In this document: piece after piece, positions 9,041 to 19,023 of the stretch
How positions within the stretch are numbered: position 1 is the stretch's first letter
How the letters are laid out: each line of letters opens with the position of its first letter
NCBI RefSeq assembly: GCF_900112495.1
Contig: NZ_FOMA01000002.1
Span: 124,001 to 188,000 of the forward strand
Length of the DNA: 64,000 nucleotides
Direction of reading: 5' to 3'
Source: Bacillus sp. OV322
Lineage (GTDB): Bacteria; Bacillota; Bacilli; Bacillales; DSM-1321
Notes under the pieces: generated by a model
Seen by the model: only the letters and a program-made list of their open reading frames with translations
Database searches by the model: none
What the model was told of the DNA's origin: nothing
Position numbers and translations under genes: made by a program

Positions 9041-9107
9041 GTACGTACCTCTTTGTATGAGTTTACGAGAGGGTCTCTTTTTTTGAATTCGATGAAAGCG
9101 TTTCCTG
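9041..9107 (+). promoter_or_regulatory. Leader hairpin and cre-like site before cytidine deaminase
   Basis: ACCTCT and AGAGGGT can pair around a ~15-base loop immediately before CTCTTTTTTT (up to about 9084), an attenuator-like structure. TGAAAGCGTTTCCT at 9092-9105 matches the cre consensus with two deviations. Both lie between the promoter and the cdd start. Their function is untested. Confidence 0.3.
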
Positions 9108-9157
9108 TAATAGATGCAAAAATAGTATATTTTAGGATGAATGCGTTCCATATTTGA

Positions 9158-9574
<417 letters not shown>

Positions 9575-9678
9575 TCAGTTATAATTCAGGAAGTCAGTAC
9601 AAAGAATAAACAAGATATACGTAAGCATGCTTTTGGCATGCACATACAGTAATTTAAATCATCCTGCGGAGGTACATC

Positions 9679-10863
9679 ATGAAATATCTAATTGCGATTG
9701 CCGGCCTGATTGTGGTCTTTGGACTTGCATTCCTTGCAAGCAGCGACCGTAAAAAAGTGAAAATCAAGCCTATCATAACGATGGTCATCATCCAGATTGT
9801 TCTTGCCTTTCTCTTATTGAATACTAAATTCGGTTACATTATTATAAAAGCCTTTGCGAATGTTTTCTCCAAGCTCCTCGAATATGCAGGAGAAGGAATT
9901 TCCTTCGTGTTCGGCGGAATTGCCAATAAAGGGGAAGGGCCATTCTTCTTGAACGTGCTGCTTCCAATTGTTTTCATTTCTGTACTGATTGGAATCTTCC
10001 AGTACTTTAAGATCCTGCCTTTCATCATGAAATGGATCGGGTTCCTGCTGAGCAAAGTAAACGGTATGGGCAAGCTTGAATCTTACAATGCGGTAGCTTC
10101 TGCTATGGTAGGCCAATCAGAAGTTTTCATCACTGTGAAAAAACAGCTGGGCCAATTAACATCTCAGCGTCTATACACGCTATGTGCTTCTGCCATGTCC
10201 ACAGTATCTATGTCCATCGTTGGTGCATATATGACAATGATTGAACCTAAATATGTGGTAACGGCCATTGTAATCAACCTGTTCGGAGGATTTATTATCT
10301 CTTCTATCATTAACCCTTACACGATTGCTGATGAAGAGGATATTCTTATTGTTCAAGAAGAAGAAAAACAGTCCTTCTTTGAAATGCTGGGTGAATATAT
10401 TCTTGACGGCTTTAAGGTTGCAATCATTGTTGCTGCCATGCTAATTGGTTTCGTAGCATTAATGGCTGCGATTAACAATCTGTTTGACATGATTTTCGGA
10501 ATCAGCTTCCAGCAGATCTTGGGGTACATCTTCTCTCCATTTGCCATCCTTATGGGAATACCGGCAGGAGAAGCAGTTAAAGCTGGCGGAATCATGGCTA
10601 CAAAGATGGTAACCAATGAATTCGTGGCAATGCTTGACCTAAGCAAAACTGCTTCACAAATGAGCTCAAGAACTGTAGGAATCATTTCTGTCTTCCTTGT
10701 TTCTTTTGCCAACTTCTCTTCCATCGGAATCATTGCGGGAGCTGTAAAAGGGCTGAACGAAAAACAAGGTAATGCAGTAGCTCGTTTTGGATTAAAGCTT
10801 CTATATGGCGCTACACTTGTAAGTGTATTGTCATCAATCATTGTAAGTCTTATAATCAAATAA
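9679..10863 (+). CDS. nupC: Concentrative nucleoside transporter NupC (CNT family)
   Basis: Integral membrane nucleoside:cation symporter of 394 residues. CNT signatures include [40 protein letters not shown] and a C-terminal [20 protein letters not shown]. About eight or more hydrophobic segments are visible. The start at ATG 9679 follows GCGGAGG. It shares direction with cytidine deaminase and probably a transcript; a strong terminator closes the unit at 10872. Confidence 0.93.
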   Translation: MKYLIAIAGLIVVFGLAFLASSDRKKVKIKPIITMVIIQIVLAFLLLNTKFGYIIIKAFANVFSKLLEYAGEGISFVFGGIANKGEGPFFLNVLLPIVFISVLIGIFQYFKILPFIMKWIGFLLSKVNGMGKLESYNAVASAMVGQSEVFITVKKQLGQLTSQRLYTLCASAMSTVSMSIVGAYMTMIEPKYVVTAIVINLFGGFIISSIINPYTIADEEDILIVQEEEKQSFFEMLGEYILDGFKVAIIVAAMLIGFVALMAAINNLFDMIFGISFQQILGYIFSPFAILMGIPAGEAVKAGGIMATKMVTNEFVAMLDLSKTASQMSSRTVGIISVFLVSFANFSSIGIIAGAVKGLNEKQGNAVARFGLKLLYGATLVSVLSSIIVSLIIK

Positions 10864-10871
10864 TAAAATAC

Positions 10872-10917
10872 GGCAATTCTCCTTCATGAAAGAAGGAGAA
10901 CTGCCTTTTCTTTTTTT
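10872..10917 (+). terminator. Terminator after nupC
   Basis: GGCAATTCTCCTTC pairs with GAAGGAGAACTGCC across a short loop and is followed by TTTTCTTTTTTT. Confidence 0.9.
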
Positions 10918-10978
10918 AGCAATATAATTATGGAATAATAAGGAGGGATTGTGAAAAGGCAGCTTTTCACAGTGACAT

Positions 10979-11581
10979 ATGGGTACAATAGGATTATTTT
11001 TATCAGGCGCAGTTTTATTTTTAAATGGACTAATGCTGCTTGGAAAAGCAGATGGAAAAAGCGTTGCATATTTCAACTTATTCGTAGGGGCGATTCAAAC
11101 TGTTTCTCCGTTTTATTTGGCGGTTGTTTCGGATCAAAGCAACTGGGAGCTATACAATAACGCCAGTATCTTTTTATTCGGGTTAACGTATCTCTACGTT
11201 GGTGTTACTACGATAAAGGACCTGAATGGCAGCGGACTTGGCTATTATTCGCTGTGGGTAAGCATTGCAGCCATTGTATATGCTGCTGTTTCAATCATTC
11301 ACTTTGGAGATTTATCAAGTGCATTGACATGGATAATGTGGGCATATCTCTGGTTCTTGTTTTACCTGTCTATGTCCCGCGGCAAAGATATTGATGAGTA
11401 TGTCGGAAGAGTCGCTATCGTGTTATCATGGGTCACACTGACAATACCCTCATTACTCAATCTGACAGGAGTAGCAGCAGAAACAGTGGCTCTAGTAAAT
11501 TATGTCATCTCACTTGGTGCCATCGTATATTTCTGCTATCTGACCTTCAGCTGGCAGCGCAGAAAACAATATGCTTCTTAA
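10979..11581 (+). CDS. AmiS/UreI-family amide or urea channel
   Basis: A 200-residue membrane protein with six likely helices. FLNGLMLLGKADGKSVAYFN, FGLTYLYVG and WIMWAYLWFLFY match AmiS/UreI channels that pass short-chain amides or urea. No urease or amidase gene is nearby, so the substrate is open. The ATG at 10979 is directly preceded by an in-frame TGA and has no good ribosome site; the strong AAGGAGGGATT at 10940-10950 instead precedes GTG 10951 in another frame. Either translation is coupled through that short frame, or expression is low. Confidence 0.82.
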   Translation: MGTIGLFLSGAVLFLNGLMLLGKADGKSVAYFNLFVGAIQTVSPFYLAVVSDQSNWELYNNASIFLFGLTYLYVGVTTIKDLNGSGLGYYSLWVSIAAIVYAAVSIIHFGDLSSALTWIMWAYLWFLFYLSMSRGKDIDEYVGRVAIVLSWVTLTIPSLLNLTGVAAETVALVNYVISLGAIVYFCYLTFSWQRRKQYAS

Positions 11582-11587
11582 TGTCCC

Positions 11588-11630
11588 GGCAAACGGCAAG
11601 GAATGTTCATTCCCGCTCGTTTGCCTTTTT
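11588..11630 (+). terminator. Terminator after the AmiS/UreI gene
   Basis: GGCAAACG and CGTTTGCC pair, enclosing a secondary hairpin (GGAATG-TTC-ATTCC), followed by five T residues. Confidence 0.75.
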
Positions 11631-11769
11631 AGTTTGGATGAGCTGTCTGGTTTAATTTGCAGAAACATACCCTTTATAATAATAGTGAAACTCCAGCGTT
11701 GCTCAGTATTGAAATAACGGGGCTTATGCCTGTTTGTGTAAATAAAGGATGAAGAGGAGGGAAAATCAT

Positions 11770-12741
11770 ATGATATCAGCTCAGCATGAACGCTCCGCTG
11801 AAAGGGCCATATTTGCAGGGGGCTGTTTTTGGTGCATGGTTGAGCCCTTTGATGAAAAGGAAGGGATTATCCGGGTCATATCGGGATATACAGGCGGTTT
11901 TGCAGAAAACCCAACATATAAACAGGTAACATCAGAAGTGACTGGACATCTGGAGGCAGTGGAAATTCTATATGATCCCAATAAGATTACCTACAAAGAA
12001 CTTCTTGATGTGTATTGGAAGCAAATTGATCCTACAGATGAAGCTGGCCAGTTTTCAGACCAAGGGCATTCCTATTCGACAGCTATCTTTTATAGTAATG
12101 AAAACCAAAAAAGGGAGGCTGAAGCCTCTAAAAGGCTGCTTCAGGAAAGTGGCAGGTTTAAAAAAGAAATTGTCACTAAAATTTTACCGGCAGGAGTCTT
12201 TTATCATGCTGAAGAATATCACCAGGATTTTTATAAAAAGAATGCTTTTCGCTATGCCCTCTATCGCAGGGGATCAGGGAGGGAATCATATTTAAAAGAG
12301 CATTGGCCCAGGGATCTTTCAGCTTTAAAAGAAAAACTTACAGAACTCCAGTTCCGTGTCACGCAGGAAAACGGCACAGAACCTCCCTTTGAGAATGAAT
12401 ATTGGGACAATGAAAGAGAAGGCATATATGTGGATATTGTTTCGGGAGAACCGCTGTTCAGCTCCCGGGACCAATATGACAGCGGGTGCGGTTGGCCCAG
12501 CTTCAAAAAACCCATTATGTATGCAAGTGTAAAAGAAACCGTGGACCTGAGCCACCGGATGACGCGGACAGAGGTTAGGAGCAGGGAAGGGGACTCACAC
12601 CTTGGCCATGTGTTCCCAGACGGACCAGGACCTGAAGGACAGCGCTACTGTATAAATTCCAGCGCTTTAAGGTTTATACCAAGGGAAGAGATGGAACAGC
12701 AGGGCTATGGGGATCTGCTGCTGCTGTTCCGGATCAAATAA
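11770..12741 (+). CDS. msrAB: Bifunctional methionine sulfoxide reductase MsrA-MsrB
   Basis: Fusion repairing both S- and R-methionine sulfoxide in oxidised proteins, about 323 residues. MsrA occupies roughly residues 10-165, with the catalytic GGCFWC (Cys19). MsrB follows at about 185-320, with SGCGWPSF, the strand [11 protein letters not shown] and the catalytic Cys in [11 protein letters not shown]. The CxxC zinc pairs found in many MsrB proteins are not seen. No signal peptide, hence cytosolic. ATG 11770 follows GAGGAGGG; the frame extends upstream but with no second site. Single gene ending at a terminator. Confidence 0.93.
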   Translation: MISAQHERSAERAIFAGGCFWCMVEPFDEKEGIIRVISGYTGGFAENPTYKQVTSEVTGHLEAVEILYDPNKITYKELLDVYWKQIDPTDEAGQFSDQGHSYSTAIFYSNENQKREAEASKRLLQESGRFKKEIVTKILPAGVFYHAEEYHQDFYKKNAFRYALYRRGSGRESYLKEHWPRDLSALKEKLTELQFRVTQENGTEPPFENEYWDNEREGIYVDIVSGEPLFSSRDQYDSGCGWPSFKKPIMYASVKETVDLSHRMTRTEVRSREGDSHLGHVFPDGPGPEGQRYCINSSALRFIPREEMEQQGYGDLLLLFRIK

Positions 12742-12750
12742 TAAGGACAG

Positions 12751-12792
12751 AAAAAAGCCTGAATCCCGGCAGCTGGAGATTCAGGCTTTTTA
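12751..12792. terminator. Bidirectional terminator after msrAB
   Basis: AAAAAAGCCTGAATC and GATTCAGGCTTTTT form a long stem with A and T runs on either side. Confidence 0.85.
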
Positions 12793-12803
12793 CTTGTCTT
12801 ATG

Positions 12804-13048
12804 CTGCCGCAGGACGCGGCACTCTTAGTCTTTGTTCCTCTGACCAGGAGCTTCTGCTTTATTTAATCCAGCTGCAGTGCCTAGCCTCTCGAGGTCATAA
12901 GCCACATCAGAATTGAAGGTAAAGTGCGCCTTCTATTCTGATGCGTCTTATGCTTGTCAAGGGCCCCCAGGATGGGGGTCACAAAGACGTTGCCGCAGGA
13001 CGCGGCGTTCTTAGTCTTTGTTCCTCTGAAAAGGCGCTTCCGCTTTAT
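12804..13048. repeat. Second repeat family: paired ~58-bp repeats flanking a long palindrome
   Basis: Two copies of a ~58-base sequence beginning TGCCGCAGGACGCGGC and continuing TCTTAGTCTTTGTTCCTCTG lie at 12804-12863 and 12991-13048, the second running into the stop codon of glnS. Between them CATAAG-CACATCAGAAT (from 12896) and ATTCTGATG-GTCTTATG (to 12952) form a long imperfect hairpin with an inner GAAGG/CCTTC. It does not resemble the 225-bp repeat and has no ORF. Confidence 0.7.
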
Positions 13049-14697
13049 AGTTTAAATGAGCTTTTCAGTTCTACTATTTGGTTGAAGACGATATGGTCTT
13101 TTGTTGTGTTTTTCGGATCTGCGTTAAAGTATCCGTGCCTGAAGAACTGGAATTTGTCCTGAGGTTTTACTTCCTTCATGTTTGGTTCTACAAACCCGTT
13201 AAGGATAGTCAGGGAATTAGGGTTTACTCGTTCAAGGAATGTTTTTTCCTCTTCTTCCTCTGTTTCATCATCTAAGATTAAAGGCTGATAAATACGGAAT
13301 TCAGCAGGAATCGCATGTTTGGCATCTACCCAGTGAAGAGTTCCTTTTACCTTCCGTCCAGTGAATCCTGTACCGCTCTTTGTTTCAGGATCATATGTGC
13401 AGCGGAGCTCAATAACATTGCCTTCATCGTCTTTGATTACTTCTTCGCACTTAATGAAATAAGCATGCTTCAGGCGGACTTCATTGCCCGGAAACAGACG
13501 GAAGTATTTCTTTGGAGGATTCTCCATGAAATCATCGCGCTCTACATATATTTCACGTGAAAATGGAATCTGGCGTGTGCCCATTTCAGGATTTTCCGGG
13601 TTGATTTCCGCATCAAGCATTTCAACTGCATCTTCAGGATAATTTGTGATCACTACTTTTAACGGATCAAGAATACCCATTGTACGAGGTGCTTTCAGCT
13701 TTAAGTCTTCCCTTACAAAGTGGTCCAGTACCTGTGAATCCACTGTTCCATATGCTTTGGAGACGCCGATTTCATGGCAGAACGCACGAATGGCTTCTGG
13801 TGTATATCCTCTGCGCCTAAGACCGGAAACAGTCGGCATACGCGGGTCATCCCAGCCGTCTACATATCCTTCTTCAACAAGCTGTTTCAGTTTGCGCTTG
13901 CTCATTACGGTGTTGGAAAGATTCAGCCGGCCAAATTCATACTGCTGAGGCTTGTTTTCCATTTCGCATTGTTCAATGATCCAGTTGTATAGCGGACGCT
14001 GGTCTTCAAACTCGAGCGTGCAAAGAGAATGGGTCACACCCTCAATGGCATCTTCAAGCGGATGTGCGAAGGCATACATTGGATAAATGCACCACTTATT
14101 GCCTGTGTTATGGTGCTCCGTGTGTGAAATTCGGTAAATAACCGGGTCGCGCAGGTTGATATTAGGCGAAGACATATCAATTTTCGCGCGCAGAACCTTT
14201 TCTCCATTGGCAAATGCGCCATCGCGCATTTTTTCAAACAGTTCCAGGTTTTCATCTGCTGTGCGGTTTCTGTAGGGGCTGTCTTTTCCAGGTTCAGTCA
14301 GTGTTCCGCGGAATTCGCGGATTTCATCTGCACTCAAGTCATCCACATAAGCCAAGCCCTTTTTGATTAAAAGCACGGCTCTGTCATACATTTCGCCAAA
14401 ATAATCCGAAGCAAAGAAGAGTCCGTCCCAATCATAGCCAAGCCATTTTACATCTTCTTTGATGGAATTCACATATTCAATATCTTCTTTTAAAGGATTA
14501 GTATCATCGAAACGCAGGTTTGTTTTTCCGTTGAACTCATCCGCCACGCCAAAGTTCAGGATAATGGATTTAGCATGTCCAATATGTAAATATCCGTTTG
14601 GTTCAGGAGGAAAACGAGTGACAATTTTCTCGTGTTTTCCAGTCTCTAAATCTTCTTGGATGATATTTCTGATAAAATTCGAAGAGTTATGTTCCAA
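13045..14697 (-). CDS. glnS: Glutaminyl-tRNA synthetase
   Basis: Class I aminoacyl-tRNA synthetase of 550 residues charging tRNA-Gln. The HIGH motif appears in [15 protein letters not shown] (about residues 31-45), the KMSKS counterpart in NTVMSKRKL (about 262), and GlnRS-specific [10 protein letters not shown] and [19 protein letters not shown] are present, with the C-terminal anticodon-binding beta barrels intact to the end. Length agrees with bacterial GlnRS. Many Bacillus species lack this enzyme and make Gln-tRNA by the GatCAB amidotransferase, so its presence suggests an acquired or retained second route. It stands alone and carries no T-box in its leader that I can see. Confidence 0.95.
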   Translation of the reverse strand: MEHNSSNFIRNIIQEDLETGKHEKIVTRFPPEPNGYLHIGHAKSIILNFGVADEFNGKTNLRFDDTNPLKEDIEYVNSIKEDVKWLGYDWDGLFFASDYFGEMYDRAVLLIKKGLAYVDDLSADEIREFRGTLTEPGKDSPYRNRTADENLELFEKMRDGAFANGEKVLRAKIDMSSPNINLRDPVIYRISHTEHHNTGNKWCIYPMYAFAHPLEDAIEGVTHSLCTLEFEDQRPLYNWIIEQCEMENKPQQYEFGRLNLSNTVMSKRKLKQLVEEGYVDGWDDPRMPTVSGLRRRGYTPEAIRAFCHEIGVSKAYGTVDSQVLDHFVREDLKLKAPRTMGILDPLKVVITNYPEDAVEMLDAEINPENPEMGTRQIPFSREIYVERDDFMENPPKKYFRLFPGNEVRLKHAYFIKCEEVIKDDEGNVIELRCTYDPETKSGTGFTGRKVKGTLHWVDAKHAIPAEFRIYQPLILDDETEEEEEKTFLERVNPNSLTILNGFVEPNMKEVKPQDKFQFFRHGYFNADPKNTTKDHIVFNQIVELKSSFKL

Positions 14698-14911
14698 CTG
14701 TTTCGACCTCTTTCGTGTTTAAGGATATATATCATGATAATAGGATCTCATAGCGCCGGGCATATGCATGCGCCTTTTAAATTTCGTAAAGGGAGCAAAT
14801 CTATATCATATAATTTTACCTGTATATATACCATAAATACAGACTTTTTTCCATGTTCTGAGCTGAAAGTCCGTCAGCCTTGACATTTTCTGTTTAAAAG
14901 CTTTTTTTTCT

Positions 14912-14966
14912 AAAAAAAGAGGCTGTTCCAAAAGGTCCTGTAAATGGGACCTTTTGGAACAGCCTT
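14912..14966 (-). terminator. Terminator of the second amino-acid ABC operon
   Basis: AGGCTGTTCCAAAAGGTCC and its complement GGACCTTTTGGAACAGCCT form a 19-bp perfect stem; on the minus strand it is followed by a run of T residues. Confidence 0.92.
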
Positions 14967-14973
14967 ATAACTT

Positions 14974-15717
14974 TTACTTAAGAGATGTAGTTTGAAGAAA
15001 CTCTTTTGTGCGCTCTTCTTTTGGGTTATCAAAGAATTGGGACGAGCTATTGCTTTCTACGATTTTGCCTTCGTGCATAAAGACAATCCAGTCAGCTACT
15101 TCCCGGGCAAAGCCCATTTCGTGCGTAACAACAACCATTGTCATTCCTTCATCGGCAAGCTGCTTCATGGTTGCAAGAACCTCGCCCACCAGCTCCGGAT
15201 CAAGCGCGGATGTAGGTTCATCGAAAAGGAGAATGTCAGGCTTCATGGCGAGAGCCCTGGCAATGGCAACGCGCTGCTTCTGTCCGCCTGAAAGCTTGCT
15301 TGGATACACATCCGCCTTATCTTCAAGGCCAACCTTTTTTAATAGCTCATGTGCTTCCTGAATGGCTGTGTCTTTTGATACCTTTTTGACATGAATGGGA
15401 GCTTCAATTACATTTTCAAGGACGGTCATATGCGGGAACAGCTGAAAGTGCTGGAATACCATGCCGATTTTTTCTCTTAGTTTATTGATATCCTGTTTGC
15501 CGGGATTGATTTCCTTGCCTTCAATGATAATTTGGCCGCTGTCCTTTTTTTCGAGATAATTCAGGCAGCGGAGCAGGGTGCTTTTTCCGGAACCGCTTGA
15601 ACCGATCAGACAAACTACATCACTTTCAAGGACCTTCATATCTATATCTTTTAAAACGTGCAAGTCACCGAAGGACTTGTTCAGGTTTTTAATTCTTATC
15701 ATCACTTTTTGTTCCAT
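14974..15717 (-). CDS. Polar amino-acid ABC transporter, ATP-binding protein (second system)
   Basis: A 247-residue ATPase: Walker [10 protein letters not shown] (about residues 37-45), [17 protein letters not shown], signature [25 protein letters not shown] and [10 protein letters not shown]. It is clearly paralogous to the ATPase at 2701-3429. Last gene of a minus-strand operon, 12 bases after the permease, with a strong terminator behind it. Cystine or another polar amino acid is the probable cargo, judged from the binding protein. Confidence 0.92.
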   Translation of the reverse strand: MEQKVMIRIKNLNKSFGDLHVLKDIDMKVLESDVVCLIGSSGSGKSTLLRCLNYLEKKDSGQIIIEGKEINPGKQDINKLREKIGMVFQHFQLFPHMTVLENVIEAPIHVKKVSKDTAIQEAHELLKKVGLEDKADVYPSKLSGGQKQRVAIARALAMKPDILLFDEPTSALDPELVGEVLATMKQLADEGMTMVVVTHEMGFAREVADWIVFMHEGKIVESNSSSQFFDNPKEERTKEFLQTTSLK

Positions 15718-15729
15718 GTAAGCATCCTC

Positions 15730-16395
15730 CTATCGGTCGCTGACTGCCAGTTTCTTTTCAATCAGGTTCACAGCAATCGTTAATATCGCAACCAGAATTA
15801 AATAATAAACGGCCACGATCAGCAAGTACGTCATTTCGTCAAAATTATTGGAACCGAGCGTTGTAGAAACGTTAAACAATTCATTCATTGAAATGAAGGC
15901 GGCCAGTGATGAATCCTTCAAGCCGATGATGAACTGGTTCCCAAGCGGCGGCAATGCCCTGCGAAGAGCCTGAGGAAGGATGATCCTGCGAAGCGTAAGT
16001 GACTTGCTCATTCCCAGGGATCGGCCGGCTTCCATTTGTCCTTCATCAATGGATTGTATCGTTCCGCGGAAAATTTCCGCTATGTATGCGCCGTTATGAA
16101 GGGCAAGAGCCAGTGCAGCTGCCCAGAAATCAGGAAGCAGGAAAATGCCGCTGATTCCGAAGTATAGGATAAAGATCTGCACGATTAACGGTGTTCCCCT
16201 GATGAGATAGATATAGGCGTTGGAGATATACTCCAGAACTTTAATATTTGAAATTTTAAGAAGTGCAAAAAACAGGCCGATCACAATACCGATTAAAACA
16301 GATACGACTGTCAGCTCCAAAGTCAGGAGCATGGCATCGACAAATACATTGGTCGAGCCAAATAAAGTGTCGAAAAAATGAGAAAAACTAGGCAA
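15730..16395 (-). CDS. Polar amino-acid ABC transporter, permease (second system)
   Basis: A 221-residue HisM-type permease. The EAA loop GQMEAGRSLGMSKSLTLRRI and the following LGNQFIIGLKDSSLAAFIS are intact, and hydrophobic segments fit five membrane helices. It lies 33 bases after the binding-protein gene and 12 before the ATPase gene, so all three are one transcript. Confidence 0.9.
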   Translation of the reverse strand: MPSFSHFFDTLFGSTNVFVDAMLLTLELTVVSVLIGIVIGLFFALLKISNIKVLEYISNAYIYLIRGTPLIVQIFILYFGISGIFLLPDFWAAALALALHNGAYIAEIFRGTIQSIDEGQMEAGRSLGMSKSLTLRRIILPQALRRALPPLGNQFIIGLKDSSLAAFISMNELFNVSTTLGSNNFDEMTYLLIVAVYYLILVAILTIAVNLIEKKLAVSDR

Positions 16396-16428
16396 ATGGA
16401 CAACTTCCTTTCTTTCTGGACTTTTGGT

Positions 16429-17208
16429 TCACTCAGGCTTCTTTGTGATATCCTCACCAAAGTATTTCTTTGAAATTCTGGCAAGAGTTCCGTCTTTGCG
16501 GAGGTTCTCAAGCGCTTTGTTAATATCTTTAACAAGCTGGGGATTATCCTGCGGAAGAACGACAGCCTGTTCGCTTCGTTCGATCAATTGGCGTCCCGTA
16601 ATTTTGAACCCTTCCTTGGCAGCGGTTTTTCCTGTTACGAAATCTGTAATTACGGCATCATGCCTGCCGCCGCTTAATGCTTTCAAAGCAGTTATGTCAC
16701 TGTCATACATTTTTATGTTGCTTGTGTACCTTTTTGCTGTATCAGCATATGTAGAACCCTTTGCAACAGCCACTTCTTTTCCTTTTAGATCCTGGACCGT
16801 TTTAATTTTGCTGTCCGGCCTTACAAAAATCTGCGGTCCGGAGTAGTAATAGGGCGTTGAAAATGAAACATGTTTGCTCCGCAGCGGATTAATAGTGTGG
16901 CTGGCTACCGCGGCATCAGCCCGGCCTGTTTTAACTCCTTCTACGATTCCCTTGAACTTAATCCTTTTTTCGACTGGCTTCAGATGCAATTCCTTGGCAA
17001 TGGCACGTCCTACTTCAATGTCGAATCCGGTTAAAGACATATCATCCTTTACATAGCTGAACGGCTTAAATTCGCCGGAAGCCGCAAATACGAATTCACC
17101 TTTATGGATGAGCTTGGCGCCATCCGGCAACTGATCTTTCTCAGCACAGCCTGCCAAAAGACCCAGCAGGAGAACGGTAGAAAGAAAAAATGTCATTTTT
17201 CTTTTCAT
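16429..17208 (-). CDS. Polar amino-acid ABC transporter, substrate-binding lipoprotein (second system)
   Basis: A 259-residue SBP family 3 protein with lipobox LAGC (lipidated Cys21). Ligand-binding features include FKPFSYVKDDMSLTGFDIEV and AAVASHTINPLRSKHVSFS. The C-terminal GTLARISKKYFGEDI is like cystine-binding proteins, hence the tentative cystine assignment. First gene of the operon; the weak AGGGGG site is 13 bases from ATG 17208, so ATG 17196 is an alternative start. Confidence 0.88.
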   Translation of the reverse strand: MKRKMTFFLSTVLLLGLLAGCAEKDQLPDGAKLIHKGEFVFAASGEFKPFSYVKDDMSLTGFDIEVGRAIAKELHLKPVEKRIKFKGIVEGVKTGRADAAVASHTINPLRSKHVSFSTPYYYSGPQIFVRPDSKIKTVQDLKGKEVAVAKGSTYADTAKRYTSNIKMYDSDITALKALSGGRHDAVITDFVTGKTAAKEGFKITGRQLIERSEQAVVLPQDNPQLVKDINKALENLRKDGTLARISKKYFGEDITKKPE

Positions 17209-17357
17209 GCTGTATAATTAGCCCCCTTTTTACATAAATTTTCAGCTTAGTTATTTCCATACCCCTAATCTTTCCTTGGTAATCCGCTAGTTAACTAATT
17301 TCCATTAATTGATAAGCCAATAGGGAAGATGGAGACTTGAGAAGGAAGGGGAAGTAC

Positions 17358-17389
17358 AAAAAAACCTGCATTCATCCATGCAGGTTTTT
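17358..17389 (-). terminator. Terminator of the chemotaxis receptor gene
   Basis: AACCTGCAT-GGATGA-ATGCAGGTT on the minus strand with a T run, immediately after the stop codon. Confidence 0.88.
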
Positions 17390-17393
17390 CGAA

Positions 17394-18887
17394 TTAAAGA
17401 TTATGAAGTTCATGTAAATTGCTTGATTTTTCATGCACATTTTCCACATTTGCAGCTATTTCCTGGAAGGTTGCTGAAACCTGCTCGATGGCTGTAGCAA
17501 TTTCCGTGATGCTGCCGTTGTTTTTAGCATGCTTTTCCCGAAGATCACCCATTGATAGAGAAATAACACTGCCATTCTGTGATAGCTGATTAATTGAACC
17601 TGCCATTTCCTGCAATTGAGCATTCATCACCTTCTGGAGGCCTACTAATTCATCGTATCCGTCTATAGAGGCGGTGATGGCTGTGACATTGGAATCAACT
17701 ATGGAGTCTGTTTCATTGAGTGATTCTATGACTTTATCTTTTTCATCCATTATTTCCTTCAGCAGCAGCTGAATGAACTGGGAAGACTGTGAAGATTGCT
17801 CAGCAAGCTTGCGGACTTCATCAGCAACGACTGCGAAGCCTTTCCCTTGTTCACCGGCTCTTGCAGCTTCTATTGCGGCGTTCAAGGCCAGCAGGTTCGT
17901 CTGACTGGCAATTGCAGAGATGGAATTCAGCGCCTCCGTGATATCGCTTATTTTATGATCAAGAGCTGTAACCGCGTATTTGGACTTTGTTGATGCCTGC
18001 TTAACTTCCCCGATATGGACCGCGGTATTTTCAAGAGCTGTTTTATTTTCTTCCGCCATTTTTGAAACATGATTGGTATAACTTTTGATTTCAATTGCTT
18101 TTTCAGAGTTTTCCCTTAAACGTCCGATGATGTCATTTACCTTCTCCTCTGTATCTTCAATGATATGCGAGAAGTCCTGGCTTTCCGTATGGATCCCCTG
18201 GACAGATCCGTCTATTTGCTGAAGGGCGCCGGTTGAATCGGATATGTTTTGATTCAGGCTTGAAACATTCTGATTAAGCTGAATGGAGGAATTTTTAACG
18301 GTTTCCAGGACAGCCTGGATATCCGCTGCAAGCTGCTCGCTATTCTCAAGAGTTTTTCTTGCCCGTTTTGTGCTGTTCAGAAAAATAATACCTACCAATA
18401 TAAATTGAACGCCATAGTAGACCGAAGTCAAAATGGAGCGGTGAATGCTTGATTCGATAATCATCCGGTCTGCAAAATAGTAATGTGTGAATTGAGACAG
18501 AACCAATAGGGGAACTGTTAAAAATAATGTCTTTTTAATAAGAGAATAATCGGCATATAAACTGGCAAGGCCTAAGGGAATCAGCCAGACAAATGGAACA
18601 TTGACCCAGGAATCAGTATGCAGGATAAAGGCAAAGAGAAGCATGGAAATTAGTGATAAACTTTTGAATTTCCTGGCGTCCCTGCCTAATTTATAATACA
18701 TAGCCGGCACAAGGAACAAAATGAACTGAAGATTATAAAGAACATTCATGACCTTAAGCTTTGGCATACCGTAAAGTACAATTTGAAAAACATCGTTTAG
18801 CGCCATGAGTACGGCAGCTGCCAGGAATATACGAAAGATGATCTTGTTTACCATTTCCTCACTTCGAACAGCAGTTTTATTTTCCAT
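17394..18887 (-). CDS. Methyl-accepting chemotaxis protein without extracellular sensor domain
   Basis: A 497-residue receptor. Residues 15-170 hold about six hydrophobic segments with short loops instead of the usual two helices around a periplasmic/extracellular Cache domain, and no HAMP is recognisable. The C-terminal half is a long coiled coil containing the conserved signalling hairpin [20 protein letters not shown] followed by [16 protein letters not shown], which contacts CheA/CheW. The membrane module probably senses something in or at the membrane; the ligand is unknown. Single gene with its own terminator. Confidence 0.88.
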   Translation of the reverse strand: MENKTAVRSEEMVNKIIFRIFLAAAVLMALNDVFQIVLYGMPKLKVMNVLYNLQFILFLVPAMYYKLGRDARKFKSLSLISMLLFAFILHTDSWVNVPFVWLIPLGLASLYADYSLIKKTLFLTVPLLVLSQFTHYYFADRMIIESSIHRSILTSVYYGVQFILVGIIFLNSTKRARKTLENSEQLAADIQAVLETVKNSSIQLNQNVSSLNQNISDSTGALQQIDGSVQGIHTESQDFSHIIEDTEEKVNDIIGRLRENSEKAIEIKSYTNHVSKMAEENKTALENTAVHIGEVKQASTKSKYAVTALDHKISDITEALNSISAIASQTNLLALNAAIEAARAGEQGKGFAVVADEVRKLAEQSSQSSQFIQLLLKEIMDEKDKVIESLNETDSIVDSNVTAITASIDGYDELVGLQKVMNAQLQEMAGSINQLSQNGSVISLSMGDLREKHAKNNGSITEIATAIEQVSATFQEIAANVENVHEKSSNLHELHNL

Positions 18888-19023
18888 GTTAACGCTCCTG
18901 TATGACTTAAATTTTTGAACTATTTACCATTTTAATATAGCTGTTATGATAAATATAGTAAATTATACATATTCATAGTAATTAAGGTATTATAAGGAAA
19001 AATATATTTTGCAGGAGAGACGC

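Noticed and set aside
14698-14911. T-box leader before glnS
   Set aside because: No T-box sequence, specifier loop or terminator hairpin was found in the 5' leader.
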